The position numbers and the translations under genes were made by a program. A model generated the notes under the pieces. That model was given only the letters and a program-made list of their open reading frames with translations. It was not told the origin of the DNA and did not search any database. Below, piece by piece: positions 8,522 to 17,159 of a stretch of 28,712 nucleotides of DNA. Origin of the DNA: Coemansia sp. RSA 922. Taxonomy: Eukaryota; Kickxellomycota; Kickxellomycetes; Kickxellales; Kickxellaceae. Where the stretch lies: the NCBI GenBank assembly GCA_027577415.1, contig JANBQS010000175.1, positions 1-28,712 on the forward strand. Direction: 5' to 3'. Every line of letters starts with the position of its first letter. Positions within the stretch are counted from its first letter, which is position 1.

Positions 8522-9025
8522 CTAACGCTTTGAAGCTTCATCATAATTGATAAGTTTAGTAGTCAAAAGAACAAGAGAAATAAGAGATTCGCTGACTTTA
8601 GTCTGAAAAGAAAGAGTAGCTTTAACTTTATAATCGCGAGACATACCGATATACTGAGCAACAACGTGTCCTTCAGAATCTTCTAATTTCCAACAGTTTT
8701 GCATTATACCAGCCATCCAGTCATATCGCTTGCCGTCAAAATCGTAAAATGCCCATGTTGATTTTGCTGCATCAAATCCTCCATTAGTCATCTTGCCCTG
8801 ATAAGTAAATTGTGCTTGGTCCTTCCGTACGCGATCTATTGTTGCCGTCATTATAACGGCTCCGTTACGACCAGTGTTTAGCGACGCAATGTTATCTCCC
8901 GAATGCATTGACCAAACTGGCTCTAGGTCTGCGGCTTGTGAACTACTTTCTAGTAATCCATGATAGACTAGTGTCTTTTTGTTAAAAATAAAAGACTCTT
9001 TAACGTATGTAAACGAAGCAGACAT
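8522..9025 (-). CDS. DUF6593/tubby-C-like protein, 167 aa
   Basis: The start is the ATG at 9025 (MSASFTYVKES); upstream in-frame sequence is T-rich leader. The protein reads as an all-beta domain of alternating strands. The core (STWAFYDFDGKRYDW, then CWKLEDSEGHVVAQYIG, then a final hydrophobic strand around SLISLVLLTTKLIN) resembles fungal DUF6593 proteins, which are related to the tubby C-terminal/LURP-one fold. There is no signal peptide, and the final hydrophobic segment fits the core helix/strand of that fold better than a membrane anchor. No enzyme motif is visible; tubby-like domains often bind lipids, but the function of this fungal family is not established. The assignment rests on pattern and not on a search. 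Confidence 0.6.
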   Translation of the reverse strand: MSASFTYVKESFIFNKKTLVYHGLLESSSQAADLEPVWSMHSGDNIASLNTGRNGAVIMTATIDRVRKDQAQFTYQGKMTNGGFDAAKSTWAFYDFDGKRYDWMAGIMQNCWKLEDSEGHVVAQYIGMSRDYKVKATLSFQTKVSESLISLVLLTTKLINYDEASKR

Positions 9026-9546
9026 AATAATATCGTAATGCGGAGAAAGAAAAAAAAATGAAAGAAAAAGAAAAAGAAAATGAAGAGGTTCTTGTTTTTT
9101 TAAAAAAGGGGAATGGATAAGAAGGAAAAGAAAAAAAAACAGGCAACTAGTGAAAAAGGGAAAAAAAAATACCGGATTATCTTTTGGCAGCTCTTTCCGA
9201 ATATAGCAAAAATCGAAGAGTAAGATGGAGCGACATAGTGAGAGCGAGTGGATGAGTGTATTACACATAATAAGAAAAAGGGGGATAAGGGGGCGAGACT
9301 CTCTTTGTAACAAAATGGGAATACTTTATATTCCTCGCTATTCCGGACACCATTGATGATCGACATATTTTTTGCAATTTAAACATGCATCCCCCCTTTT
9401 TCCCCAATCCAAGTCCGCCTTGTATATTGTAGTCATGCAATTCGTGGGGTGAATGTGCCAAGATAAAAAATAAAAGGTTTTTTTTAATAGATAGTATTGT
9501 AGGGTAATTAATCCGGATCGACCTACTAAATAAAAAAATGATAGTG
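9026..9546. other. Intergenic: pyrimidine-rich leader and 3' flank, no gene seen
   Basis: From 9026 to about 9170 the plus strand is almost pure A/G (runs of GAAAAAG), so the minus strand carries a long T/C-rich leader for the DUF6593-like gene. The rest is AT-rich and lies downstream of the FHA gene stop. No further gene is supported. Confidence 0.6.
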
Positions 9547-12500
9547 TTATGATGCATGGGACTTTTTCTTTGAAGCCCTGGTAGCAGGTGGTGACATGAC
9601 ACTAGGCTCGGGTGTCTTCCGAATACCATTGGTTGGTGGTCGACCACGCCCACGTTTGATGGCTGCCGGTGTTGTTGGGGCAGGGTCCTCGGCCCTGCGC
9701 TTCCTCGTCATAGTTGCTGGCACATCAGCCGTAGTAGGGGTTGTTGGGGCACGGCGACGAGTAGAAGGAGGTGGTGGCGGTCGGATAGTAGTACGCCTGG
9801 TAGCAGCCGTAGTGCTGGGTGGCGGTGGTGGTGATACAGACGCTGATGTCTGACGTTGACCACGGCTAGCTCTGCCACGCGTAGTCGGCGGCGAAAGCAC
9901 AGTGCTAACGACTGGCTCTTCGACAGCAGCCGGTGCTTGTTCGTGTTCTTGTTCGGTGGGTAGATGCGCGCTAAACAAGCTGGCGCTATCAACATCCGAA
10001 GCAGGACCACTAACAGCATACAATTCGACTTGCTGCGAGGCCTCAGCGACTGGTTCCTCCGCAGTTGTTATTTCCTCTTTGGCCAATCGCTCCTCGCCAT
10101 TATCCAACTCGCCATTATCCATGTCAATCTTCTCCCAATCCGCATCAATAGGTACGGGTCTCGGCGGGTAAGCAAAAGCCTTGGTCTCGGTAGCTGGCGC
10201 TACCTCGCGGGTTCCATGTTTCGGGTCGTTAGCCAATTCAATACTAGCAGGCTTTGTGTTAATACCCAAGACTGAACCGACAATTTCAGTAATTCCACGC
10301 ATACGACGGCGGCGCTTAGTAGGCGACTCTTCCTCTTCTTCAGTGTTCCAAGCAGTAGGCGGGTACATAAGAGTATTCGAAGCTGGAGGAGGAGGAGGAG
10401 ACACAAGAAAAGAAGTGTCAGTGGACACAACAGGCCTTGACCAATCAGCCACGTGATGGGCCTCAGGTGATGAGGGCGGCGAGTCGACAAGCGGATTGGC
10501 AGTGGGCATCCAGCCGCGCCACGACGAGCGACGCTTATTAAGGTCAGCTACAGTCTGGCGACGGCGCTTACGGTCCTGTATCCGCTTGAGCCGCTGCCTG
10601 TGGGCCAAAATCTCATCAACGCTGCTCAGCTCCTCCACTTCGCTAATGGGTGCGAAATCGGCGATAGTCTGACGACGGTGCTTTCGACTCGCAGAGCTGC
10701 TGAGCGTAATGGGCGTTGGCGGCGGAGTAGTCACTGAGAGTCCCGCCAGCTTGGTCGATACTCCCAGAGAGAGGCTGTCCCCAGCTACAAAACTGGACTC
10801 GGGCGAGGTGCCCTGAATCCGGGCCTGCCTTTCAGCCTGCTCGAGCAATACAACGTTCGATGCCGGTGATACGGAGGTTTCTTCGACAACTGTGTTGGCC
10901 TCACTATCGTCCTCGGCCTGCTGCTCCTGCTGCATAGCGTCAGCCAGCCCAAGCGGCGCGACTTCTGGCTCCTCCACCGCAGTGGCATCATCTTCGGGTG
11001 CGATCACCATAGGATCGACTACCTTTTCAACAGCAGCCGGCATTTTCTTTGCAAAGAGTGTGGGCACATCCTCGCCCAACGCGGCAGCCATTTGCGCCAT
11101 CGACGCGCTAAAATCACTACTGCCAATGATCGGCGCAGTACGACGACGCTCCCTACGCTGAGCGCTTATCGACATAGCCGGTGGTGGACGCTTGGTAGGC
11201 GAGTCCAGGTAAGGGTGGCTCTGGGTCGTTCGCTTCACGATAAACAAAGAAGGCGATGAAGAAGACGGACTGTCCTTTTGCAATGGGACTCGTAGTGGGC
11301 TGTCCAAGGTCACACGGCGTTGCTGGTGGTTGGCAGCTAGCCTGACGCTACGACGTCTGCGTTGACGACGGTCTGCGGGGCTAGCACCCAACACTGTCGC
11401 TGATTCAATGTCAACCACTGGTTCTTGAGTTGTCGCCGGCTCAATGTCGACCAGTGTTTCAATAGGTGCCGCCGGTTCAATACCGACAACAGGCAGTGTT
11501 TCCTTGGGCACTTCAACACTTGCTTCCTCGACTGGCTCGACCACAGCTGCTGCCCGTGGCGGCTGGTCAACAGCCAAGGGGCTCTCTGCGAGGGCCGACA
11601 GACTAGCAATATACTGGTGCATGGCCTGGCGACGCGTTGGGCGAGGAGTCAGCAGACTACGCAACAGCGAAGGCGATACCGGCTGGGGCCGAGTCGGCGA
11701 CGTCCTGCGCAGAATACTCGACGCACGAGCCGGCAGCTGCATAGGAGTACCACGCCTCAGGGGCGTCGACGGAGGCGCGCTCTCATCAAACACCTCGGGG
11801 CTCAGGGCCGGACCGAACCGCACAGACTTTCGAGCCATCGACTCTTGCGCCAAAAGCAACGGCCTTCCAGCAGCCCTATTCTCAGGCGTCACTACAGCAA
11901 TGGGCTCTGCATCAGACTCGGACTCGGGTTCTGGCTCGGTAGGCACTTCCTCGCTCTCGTCATCAGCTGCTACTGGCCGAAGAGGCATAATGGGCGGCCG
12001 AATAACACTCTCGCAGTTGCTGTTACTAGACAGCGTGCGCTTCAATGGCGACGACATGCGAGCTGATGGCGTCGGACTGCCGTTGCTGGCCGCACGACGA
12101 CCAACTACTGACGACGAGCCGTTGATGGGTCGGGGCAGGCTCGAAAAAAACCGAGCCGTAGTCCTTTGCAGCTCGGGCGTCTTTGCAATAGTGGTGGTAG
12201 AGCCGGCTCGCTGGATAGGCTTTGACCTTTGAACCACGACGGACTGCGAGCCTCCTTCTCCCTGGCGCTGGCGCTGTAGCGTAGGAGACCGATTGTACGT
12301 CGACTGCGGACTGACTCCCACAGTAACACGCGACGTTTCGTCTTCAGAGCCATAAGCCGCTCCCACACTAGACTTTTGTGGGATTAGAGGTGGATACAGC
12401 TGGCGCTGAGAAGCTGATGCCGGCTGCTGCTGCTCTCGCTCAAGCGACCGAGACCGCTTACGCTCACCACCGACCACGTCAGTCGACGAGCGCGGCCTCT

Positions 12501-13515
12501 TGCGGCCGGACTGCAGTGGCGTCGTCAAACGCGAGGGGCTGTTATTATGACCAGCCATCTGGTTAATCTGGCCCATGATCCGTTTAACTTCCGCAGCCAC
12601 CTCAGGATCACGCCTCACTTCTGACCCACGACCGACGCTCTGCGCCATACGTTCAAAGGCTCCTTCCTCATGCGTGTTCGAGGCGGCAAAGGGGTCGTCG
12701 GACTCAGCTAGCAGCCGTTGACTAGTGCCGAGGAGGCCCGAGGGCGGGGACTCGGCAAAGATATCATCAGAAGTAGTCTCGGCATTCCTATTGCCCGAAT
12801 AGTGCGCGTCCCACAGCTTCAGCTTGCGCGCTGTTTCGGGGTTCCGCGGCGTACGGCTGAGCTTCCTCTGCAGCTGCCTCTGCGGCTGTCTCTGCGGCTG
12901 CCCATCAGCCTTGCTACCCGACGCAAACACCACGGGTTGACGTCCTCCTACTCCTCCTCCAGCGCCGCCGTTAGTTACGGCAACTGTCTGTGGAGCAGTA
13001 GGCGCCCTAGAAGGTCCCTGGGGCGTAGTAGTAGTCTCGCCCTTATTCTCTTCGTAGCGCAGGGACCGCCCTACTATTGTAATCACGTCACCAGACTTTA
13101 ATACCCGCTGGTGACCAGCCTCCAATACTTGGGTATTAACTGACGTACAGTTTTCGCTGAGGTTCTTTAGCACAACCTACATTCGTAAAAAGACAAGTTA
13201 GTATTCTGTTTCTTGTTTTCTTATTGTAAACAGCAAATGTATATATACTGTACCTCATTGTCAACTACACGAATCACACAGTGCTCCTTTGACACATGAG
13301 CTCGCTGCATTCGAATATCGCACGTCTCATTCCTATATAAAAAAAAAGTGAGATTGAGTAAGCAAATTTACAAACTTTGTAGACAAACCAAAATATATAT
13401 TTTTATTATGCACTTGCCTGCCTATCAGCACCCTTGTTGTGTGCATGGGAAACGCCTTGCCATCGGCGCCAGAGCGAGAGATAACCACGAGTTGTCCGTA
13501 TTTTCCGCCACTCAT
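9547..13515 (-). CDS. Ki-67/Repo-Man-like protein: FHA domain, PP1-docking block, AT-hook
   Basis: Three exons on the minus strand: 13515-13418, 13332-13254 and 13176-9547, giving 1268 aa. Residues 5-101 form an FHA domain: GQLVVISRSGADG, IGRNETCDIR (31-40), VSKEHC (46-51), a conserved Asn in KNLSEN, and GDVITIVGRSLRYE. Motif by motif this fits the FHA of vertebrate Ki-67 better than other FHA families I know. Residues 509-537 contain KSVRFG, SPEVFDES and TPLRRGTP, the PP1-docking arrangement shared by Ki-67 and Repo-Man (RVxF motif plus the following KiR-SLiM; Pfam PP1_bind). The remainder is long, basic, Ser/Pro/Thr-rich and probably disordered, with many S/T-P sites, paired RRQT[IV]AD motifs (about 893 and 930), a 12-residue triple repeat (622-657) and an AT-hook (KRGRGRPP, 1233-1240). 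I infer a chromatin-associated mitotic PP1 scaffold; orthology to Ki-67 is not proven. Confidence 0.8.
9634..9657 (-). other. AT-hook in the C-terminus of the FHA protein
   Basis: Residues 1233-1240 read KRGRGRPP, a canonical AT-hook core (GRP flanked by basic residues) that inserts into the minor groove of AT-rich DNA. It is followed by more Lys/Arg up to the end of the protein. Confidence 0.75.
11383..11490 (-). repeat. Three 36-bp (12-aa) tandem repeats in the FHA protein
   Basis: Three consecutive imperfect 12-residue units (consensus VVDIEPATxxEx) are encoded at 11490-11455, 11454-11419 and 11418-11383. The DNA units are also similar to each other, which indicates in-frame tandem duplication. 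Confidence 0.75.
11743..11829 (-). other. PP1-docking block (RVxF plus KiR-SLiM type)
   Basis: Residues 509-537 of the FHA protein. KSVRF is a good [K/R]x[V/I]xF match. After it come LSPEVFDES and TPLRRG in the same order and spacing as in Ki-67 and Repo-Man, where the second part selects the gamma isoform of PP1. Confidence 0.8.
13177..13253 (-). other. Intron 2 of the FHA protein gene (77 nt, GT-AG)
   Basis: The donor is GAG|GTACAG, the acceptor is AATGTAG|GTTG, and a perfect TACTAAC branch site lies about 20 bases before the acceptor. Splicing joins VVDNE to VVLKN in phase 0 and restores a continuous FHA domain. Confidence 0.9.
13333..13417 (-). other. Intron 1 of the FHA protein gene (85 nt), GC-AG type
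   Basis: The donor reads AG|GCAAGT, the exact consensus of rare GC-AG introns. The acceptor is a T-rich run ending TATATAG|G. This splice yields IGRNETCDIR, which aligns with FHA domains without a gap. The only GT alternative (CAA|GTGCAT to GAATGAG|ACG) skips the first acceptor AG and shortens the FHA loop. Confidence 0.8.
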
Positions 13516-13837
13516 TGTTGAAATACAAATTCAGTTTAAGGAAAAATAGAAAAAATGTAGTTGAACAGAGACAAGATAGGGAAGCGCGTGCAAATAAAAA
13601 AATCATCTCCGCCACTTGTCCCCCCTCTATTGACAACATTTTGATTCAATGAGGGAGGATTACTGCTGATTTGATTATGCCCGCAGTCACGGACAACCTC
13701 TTTGCTTTTGTACAACTTTTGTGGTAGGGGGTTTTATTCCCTCTTCTTTTTTTATTTTCCTTTCACACGCACTTTCACCCTTTTTAATTTGTCATTTTCA
13801 AGTTTTTTTTTTTTTTTTTTCATTCCTTTAAAAAAAG
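13516..13837. promoter_or_regulatory. Shared divergent promoter region, FHA gene / UBC12
   Basis: These 322 bp separate two divergent start codons. The UBC12 side is strongly T/C-rich and includes an uninterrupted T run at about 13803-13820. The FHA-gene side is T-rich on the minus strand. I recognise no specific factor site. Confidence 0.55.
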
Positions 13838-14392
13838 ATGCTAAAGATTTGGGCTCAGAAAACAGCCGCAGAGAAGAAAAGCAAGTCCAGACTTTCGCCC
13901 TTTCTAATCCGCTTGCAAAAGGACCTGAGTGAGTTGGCCCGCGATTCCAATACCGATATTGAGTTTGCCAACCCCTCTGACCAAACCAAATTCACCGTAG
14001 TGTACCGGCCTCCAATTGGCATTTACGTCGGTGGTCAGTTCCGGTTTAGCTTTGAAATCACCGACGACTACCCGCACACTGCGCCCAAGGTGTTGTGCGT
14101 GCAGAAAATCTACCACCCCAATATTGACACTGAAGGTCATGTGTGCCTCAACGTGCTGCGTGAGGACTGGAACCCAGTGCTCAACATTCAGTCGGTTATC
14201 TTTGGATTGCAGATGCTCTTCACGGCGCCCAACCCAGAGGACCCGCTGAACACTGATGCTGCTCAGAATATGATTAATGACCTTTCTGGCTTCAAGCAGA
14301 ACGTGGCTGCGTCGATGAAGGGCGGCAATGTCAAGGGCGTCAAGTATGAGTGCGTGCTGGCCAGCGCTGCGCATAGTAGAGATTGCTGCTGA
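13838..14392 (+). CDS. UBC12: NEDD8-conjugating enzyme E2, Ubc12/UBE2M
   Basis: This intronless 184-aa protein has a full UBC fold. HPN is at 93-95 and the catalytic Cys103 sits in GHVCLNVLREDWNPVLNI, followed by PNPEDPLN. The Ubc12 type is shown by LREDW after the active site and by an N-terminus of MLKIW, the short extension that (N-acetylated) docks on Dcn1 and the NEDD8 E1; this also confirms the start at 13838. Ubc12 carries NEDD8 from the E1 (Uba3-Ula1) to cullins and so activates SCF-type ubiquitin ligases. The C-terminus is unusual: after YECVL it extends with a short Ala/Ser-rich tail ending in two cysteines (DCC), where human UBE2M ends at about this point. Confidence 0.95.
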   Translation: MLKIWAQKTAAEKKSKSRLSPFLIRLQKDLSELARDSNTDIEFANPSDQTKFTVVYRPPIGIYVGGQFRFSFEITDDYPHTAPKVLCVQKIYHPNIDTEGHVCLNVLREDWNPVLNIQSVIFGLQMLFTAPNPEDPLNTDAAQNMINDLSGFKQNVAASMKGGNVKGVKYECVLASAAHSRDCC

Positions 14393-14678
14393 AACCTAGT
14401 CTTTTATATCAATCAAGTTGTCACTATTATTAAATACATTACGGCTCGCTGCCGAGTCGAACCGCATCGAGTGTCCGAGCCGAGTGAGAAAACGTAAACA
14501 AGAAAAGAAAAAAAAGAAAATGATAGGAAACGCGTTTTCAATCCTCTCCCTCTTTTTCTCTATTTTTCCCCCTTTTTTGAAAAAACCCTTTTTTAATATT
14601 TTATTTTTTGTATTATTGTGCTGCTTTAATCTCTTTTAATAATCAGTTCAATTCGCATTAATCTCTTTTATTTTTTAT
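14393..14678. promoter_or_regulatory. Intergenic and DSN1 leader
   Basis: The first 100 bases include a TATTAAATAC stretch that may serve UBC12 3'-end formation. The last 150 bases are T/C-rich, ending in TTTTATTTTTTAT directly before the DSN1 ATG. No gene is supported. Confidence 0.5.
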
Positions 14679-16163
14679 ATGCGTGGCTCTACTAGTACAG
14701 CACTTTCTCAAGCACCTTTCAATATGGCAGGCGCGGATATTAAACAAGGAAACGACCATGGGTTTAAGTTTACGCGAGTACGCTCTTCTAACAAACCGGC
14801 AATTGCGCAAGCGACTCTTACTAGCAACAACAACGAGAACAAGCCCGTGATTAATGGCGGCGACGAGACGACAGGTAGCAAGCGACAGGCGTCTTCAGAG
14901 TCATCGCCAAGACTCGACTTTCCCGAGCCCAAGCGGCGGATAGCAGCTACTACGTCGCCTAAAGCTGTTGTTGTACAGGAGCTTAGCGTGCCAGTGAAAA
15001 AGGCTCCTCAGCCGACACCGCTTATCTCACGTACGCGTACGCGTGTTATTCAGCCTTCAACTCCAACGGCGGCAGCAACTAATGGGCGTCGTCGAGCGAC
15101 AGCAGCAGCTGGAGCTGGAGCTGATTCTGGCGTGTCCTCGCGTATGAGGCCTGTTGCTCGGACAGCCACTCGCAAGTCGACGCTGGGCGGTCGTCGGCGG
15201 TCGACGTTTTCAATGCGGGGCAAGCGCGCGTCGTCGATAGGCGGGGGATTCAAGGCCACTCCTCACGACTCTGTGGCTGCTGGCGACTTTTATAGGCACA
15301 TCTCGCCCGAGCTGCCCGAGCCCATTCGCCTGCGCCAGCTGCTGGCCTGGTGTGCTCGGCGTACTGCGTCGAATGTTGCTCAGGGCGGGTGGCCCGAGGA
15401 ACTGCCGCCTGGAGTACGGCGGGTGCTGGACGATGCCCTGCGTGAGGCAGTGGATGACATGCATTCGGCCTTTGAAAAGGGCTCCATTGCTACGTCGTGG
15501 TACCATCGCCCTGTCGATCAGGCAGAGTCCTTGGAGATGGAGCCGGCCATCCTGGCTGACCACCCTGAAAACATTGCCAATCGCGATGCGAGAGACCGGC
15601 TGCTGGCGCGTGTCGAGACATTGCGCAAGGAGGACGCTGCGTGGGTACGAGAGCTTAAGCGCGCTGGTGCCGAGCATGCCCGAGCATTGGCCCGTCTGCC
15701 CACGTCTGTCCAGTCACTGCCCGCCAACAAGGAGGCGGTGCTTCAGCCTATTTCTGTTGCTGCTCCTGCTGACTGCTGGAAATGCCTGCCGTCGGAGGAT
15801 GCCCTGCAGTACGTGCAAGAGTCGGCGAGTGGTGGGGCGATTGATTCGCAGTTGGCTGATGCCGAGCGCCATATCGACCGAGCTGTGAGCGACCTTGAAA
15901 TTGCTCTGGATGCCTTCCACCTTGATGCCCATCGAGCCGCTCAGGACCACGCTCATGCCGCGGAGACTTGTGCTAGAGTGGCTGCTGATCTGAGCTTTGC
16001 CTTTACGCAGCGCCGCGCCCAAGCCCAAGTCATTGTTGCTAATGTCGGCCTGTCAAAGGACGAGGATTTGGCGGCGACGACTCCTCCCAAGGCGCTTGTT
16101 GAGGACAAGGATTGTACACGAGACCTGCTACGAACACTTGCTGCTGCCTTGGCCCGTTCGTAG
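14679..16163 (+). CDS. DSN1: Kinetochore protein Dsn1/Mis13 (Mis12 complex)
   Basis: This 494-aa protein is placed from the ATG at 14679; an in-frame ATG at 14724 (residue 16) is an alternative start. The N-terminal 170 residues are polar and basic. Residues 172-190 hold two adjacent Aurora B-type sites, RRRSTF and KRASSI (S175, S185/S186), directly before the family signature HDSVAAGDFYRHISPELPEP and LLAWC (196-225). That signature opens the conserved Mis13/Dsn1 domain, which continues as a largely helical, coiled-coil-prone region to the end. Dsn1 is one of four Mis12-complex subunits linking CENP-C to Ndc80. In yeast and human, Aurora B phosphorylation of this basic patch relieves autoinhibition and strengthens CENP-C binding. 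The motif GFKFTRVR at 28-35 is unexplained. The last 12 codons are duplicated 1.1 kb downstream. Confidence 0.85.
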   Translation: MRGSTSTALSQAPFNMAGADIKQGNDHGFKFTRVRSSNKPAIAQATLTSNNNENKPVINGGDETTGSKRQASSESSPRLDFPEPKRRIAATTSPKAVVVQELSVPVKKAPQPTPLISRTRTRVIQPSTPTAAATNGRRRATAAAGAGADSGVSSRMRPVARTATRKSTLGGRRRSTFSMRGKRASSIGGGFKATPHDSVAAGDFYRHISPELPEPIRLRQLLAWCARRTASNVAQGGWPEELPPGVRRVLDDALREAVDDMHSAFEKGSIATSWYHRPVDQAESLEMEPAILADHPENIANRDARDRLLARVETLRKEDAAWVRELKRAGAEHARALARLPTSVQSLPANKEAVLQPISVAAPADCWKCLPSEDALQYVQESASGGAIDSQLADAERHIDRAVSDLEIALDAFHLDAHRAAQDHAHAAETCARVAADLSFAFTQRRAQAQVIVANVGLSKDEDLAATTPPKALVEDKDCTRDLLRTLAAALARS

Positions 16164-16391
16164 AAAAAAATTGAAAGACCTTTTCTTTTTATTTTTTTTT
16201 TATCGCTATTATTCTCGTTTGTACAGTTTTTTTCTTTTCTTTTCCTTTTTTGTTTTTCTTTCAACAATTTTTTTCTTGCTAAAGTCTTGTGTGTTTGCAT
16301 CATTCCTCTCCCTTTTTTTCTCTCTCTCGGCTTTCTCGTCCTTTACTTCTTTTTCTCACTACTTTTTTAGTTTTATTTTTCGGAATTTACA

Positions 16392-17159
16392 ATGTCTAAC
16401 CTCGATTACAATACTATTGTGTGCTTTGGCGACTCGCTGACTCAGCATGGCTGGGATGTTTCCAAGCACGGTTGGGTTGCCCAGCTATCGCAAGTTTACC
16501 TACGCAAGCTGGACGTCGATAACCGTGGTTTCAGCGGGTATAATTCGCGCTGGACCCTCCCGCTTTTGCCGCGGATACTTCCGACTACTGATAGCGAGGG
16601 AGCAAGGCCTCGTATACTGACGATCCTTTTAGGATCTAACGACGCAATGTTACCTGGGTGTGTGCATCATGTACCTATTGAGGAGTATAGGTCAAATATC
16701 GAGAGTATGGTGAATATGGTGACTGACCCTCAGTCTGCTAATTATTCGCCTGATACCAAGATCTTGTTAATTACTCCGCCGGCTTTAGGAGAGAAGCTAT
16801 ACAAGAGTGTTGGTTTTGATGGACGTACTCCAGAGTCGGTCAAGGCTTGTGCTGATGTTATGCGCGATATTGCTGAAAGACATTCTCTGCCATGTGTCGA
16901 TCTGTGGACTGCTGTCGAAACTCAGGCAAAGGAGATTGGTGGTGAGCTGGATGGATACGATAAATTCTCTTATGACGGTATCCATTTGAGTGCGGGTGGT
17001 AATGATCTATTGTTTAAGCTTGTTTTGCAGACTATCAAGCTACATTATCCTGAATTGGATCCTTCCAATATGCCCTATGTTATTCCTCATCATTCAGATC
17101 TGATTGCTGCTATTACGGAGAATAAGGACTTGGATATTGCTCAGTTTTTGTCCAAGTGA
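16392..17159 (+). CDS. SGNH/GDSL esterase, IAH1-like (copy 1)
   Basis: This 255-aa protein has all four SGNH blocks: GDS (13-15, nucleophile Ser15), the Gly of block II in NRGFSGYNSR (44-53), GSND (81-84), and DGIHLS with Asp195 and His198 as the other catalytic residues. Organisation and length match yeast Iah1 (isoamyl acetate-hydrolysing esterase, 238 aa) and its relatives, which cleave short acyl esters. There is no signal peptide, so it is probably intracellular. The physiological substrate cannot be told from sequence. The T/C-rich leader ends CGGAATTTACA before the ATG and is nearly identical to that of copy 2. Confidence 0.88.
   Translation: MSNLDYNTIVCFGDSLTQHGWDVSKHGWVAQLSQVYLRKLDVDNRGFSGYNSRWTLPLLPRILPTTDSEGARPRILTILLGSNDAMLPGCVHHVPIEEYRSNIESMVNMVTDPQSANYSPDTKILLITPPALGEKLYKSVGFDGRTPESVKACADVMRDIAERHSLPCVDLWTAVETQAKEIGGELDGYDKFSYDGIHLSAGGNDLLFKLVLQTIKLHYPELDPSNMPYVIPHHSDLIAAITENKDLDIAQFLSK

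Noticed and set aside
11444..12232. 262-codon frame antisense to the FHA protein gene
   Set aside because: It is a shadow frame caused by the Ser/Arg/Pro-rich codon composition of the opposite strand; no domain is visible.
13254..13417. GT-AG splice alternative for FHA intron 1 (GTGCAT donor, acceptor after GAATGAG)
   Set aside because: It has a poor donor, skips the first acceptor AG after the T-run, and gives IGRQTCDIR with a shortened FHA loop.
13803..13820. Long T run before UBC12 as a retrotransposon tail
   Set aside because: It sits inside the usual T/C-rich leader and no retroelement sequence adjoins it.
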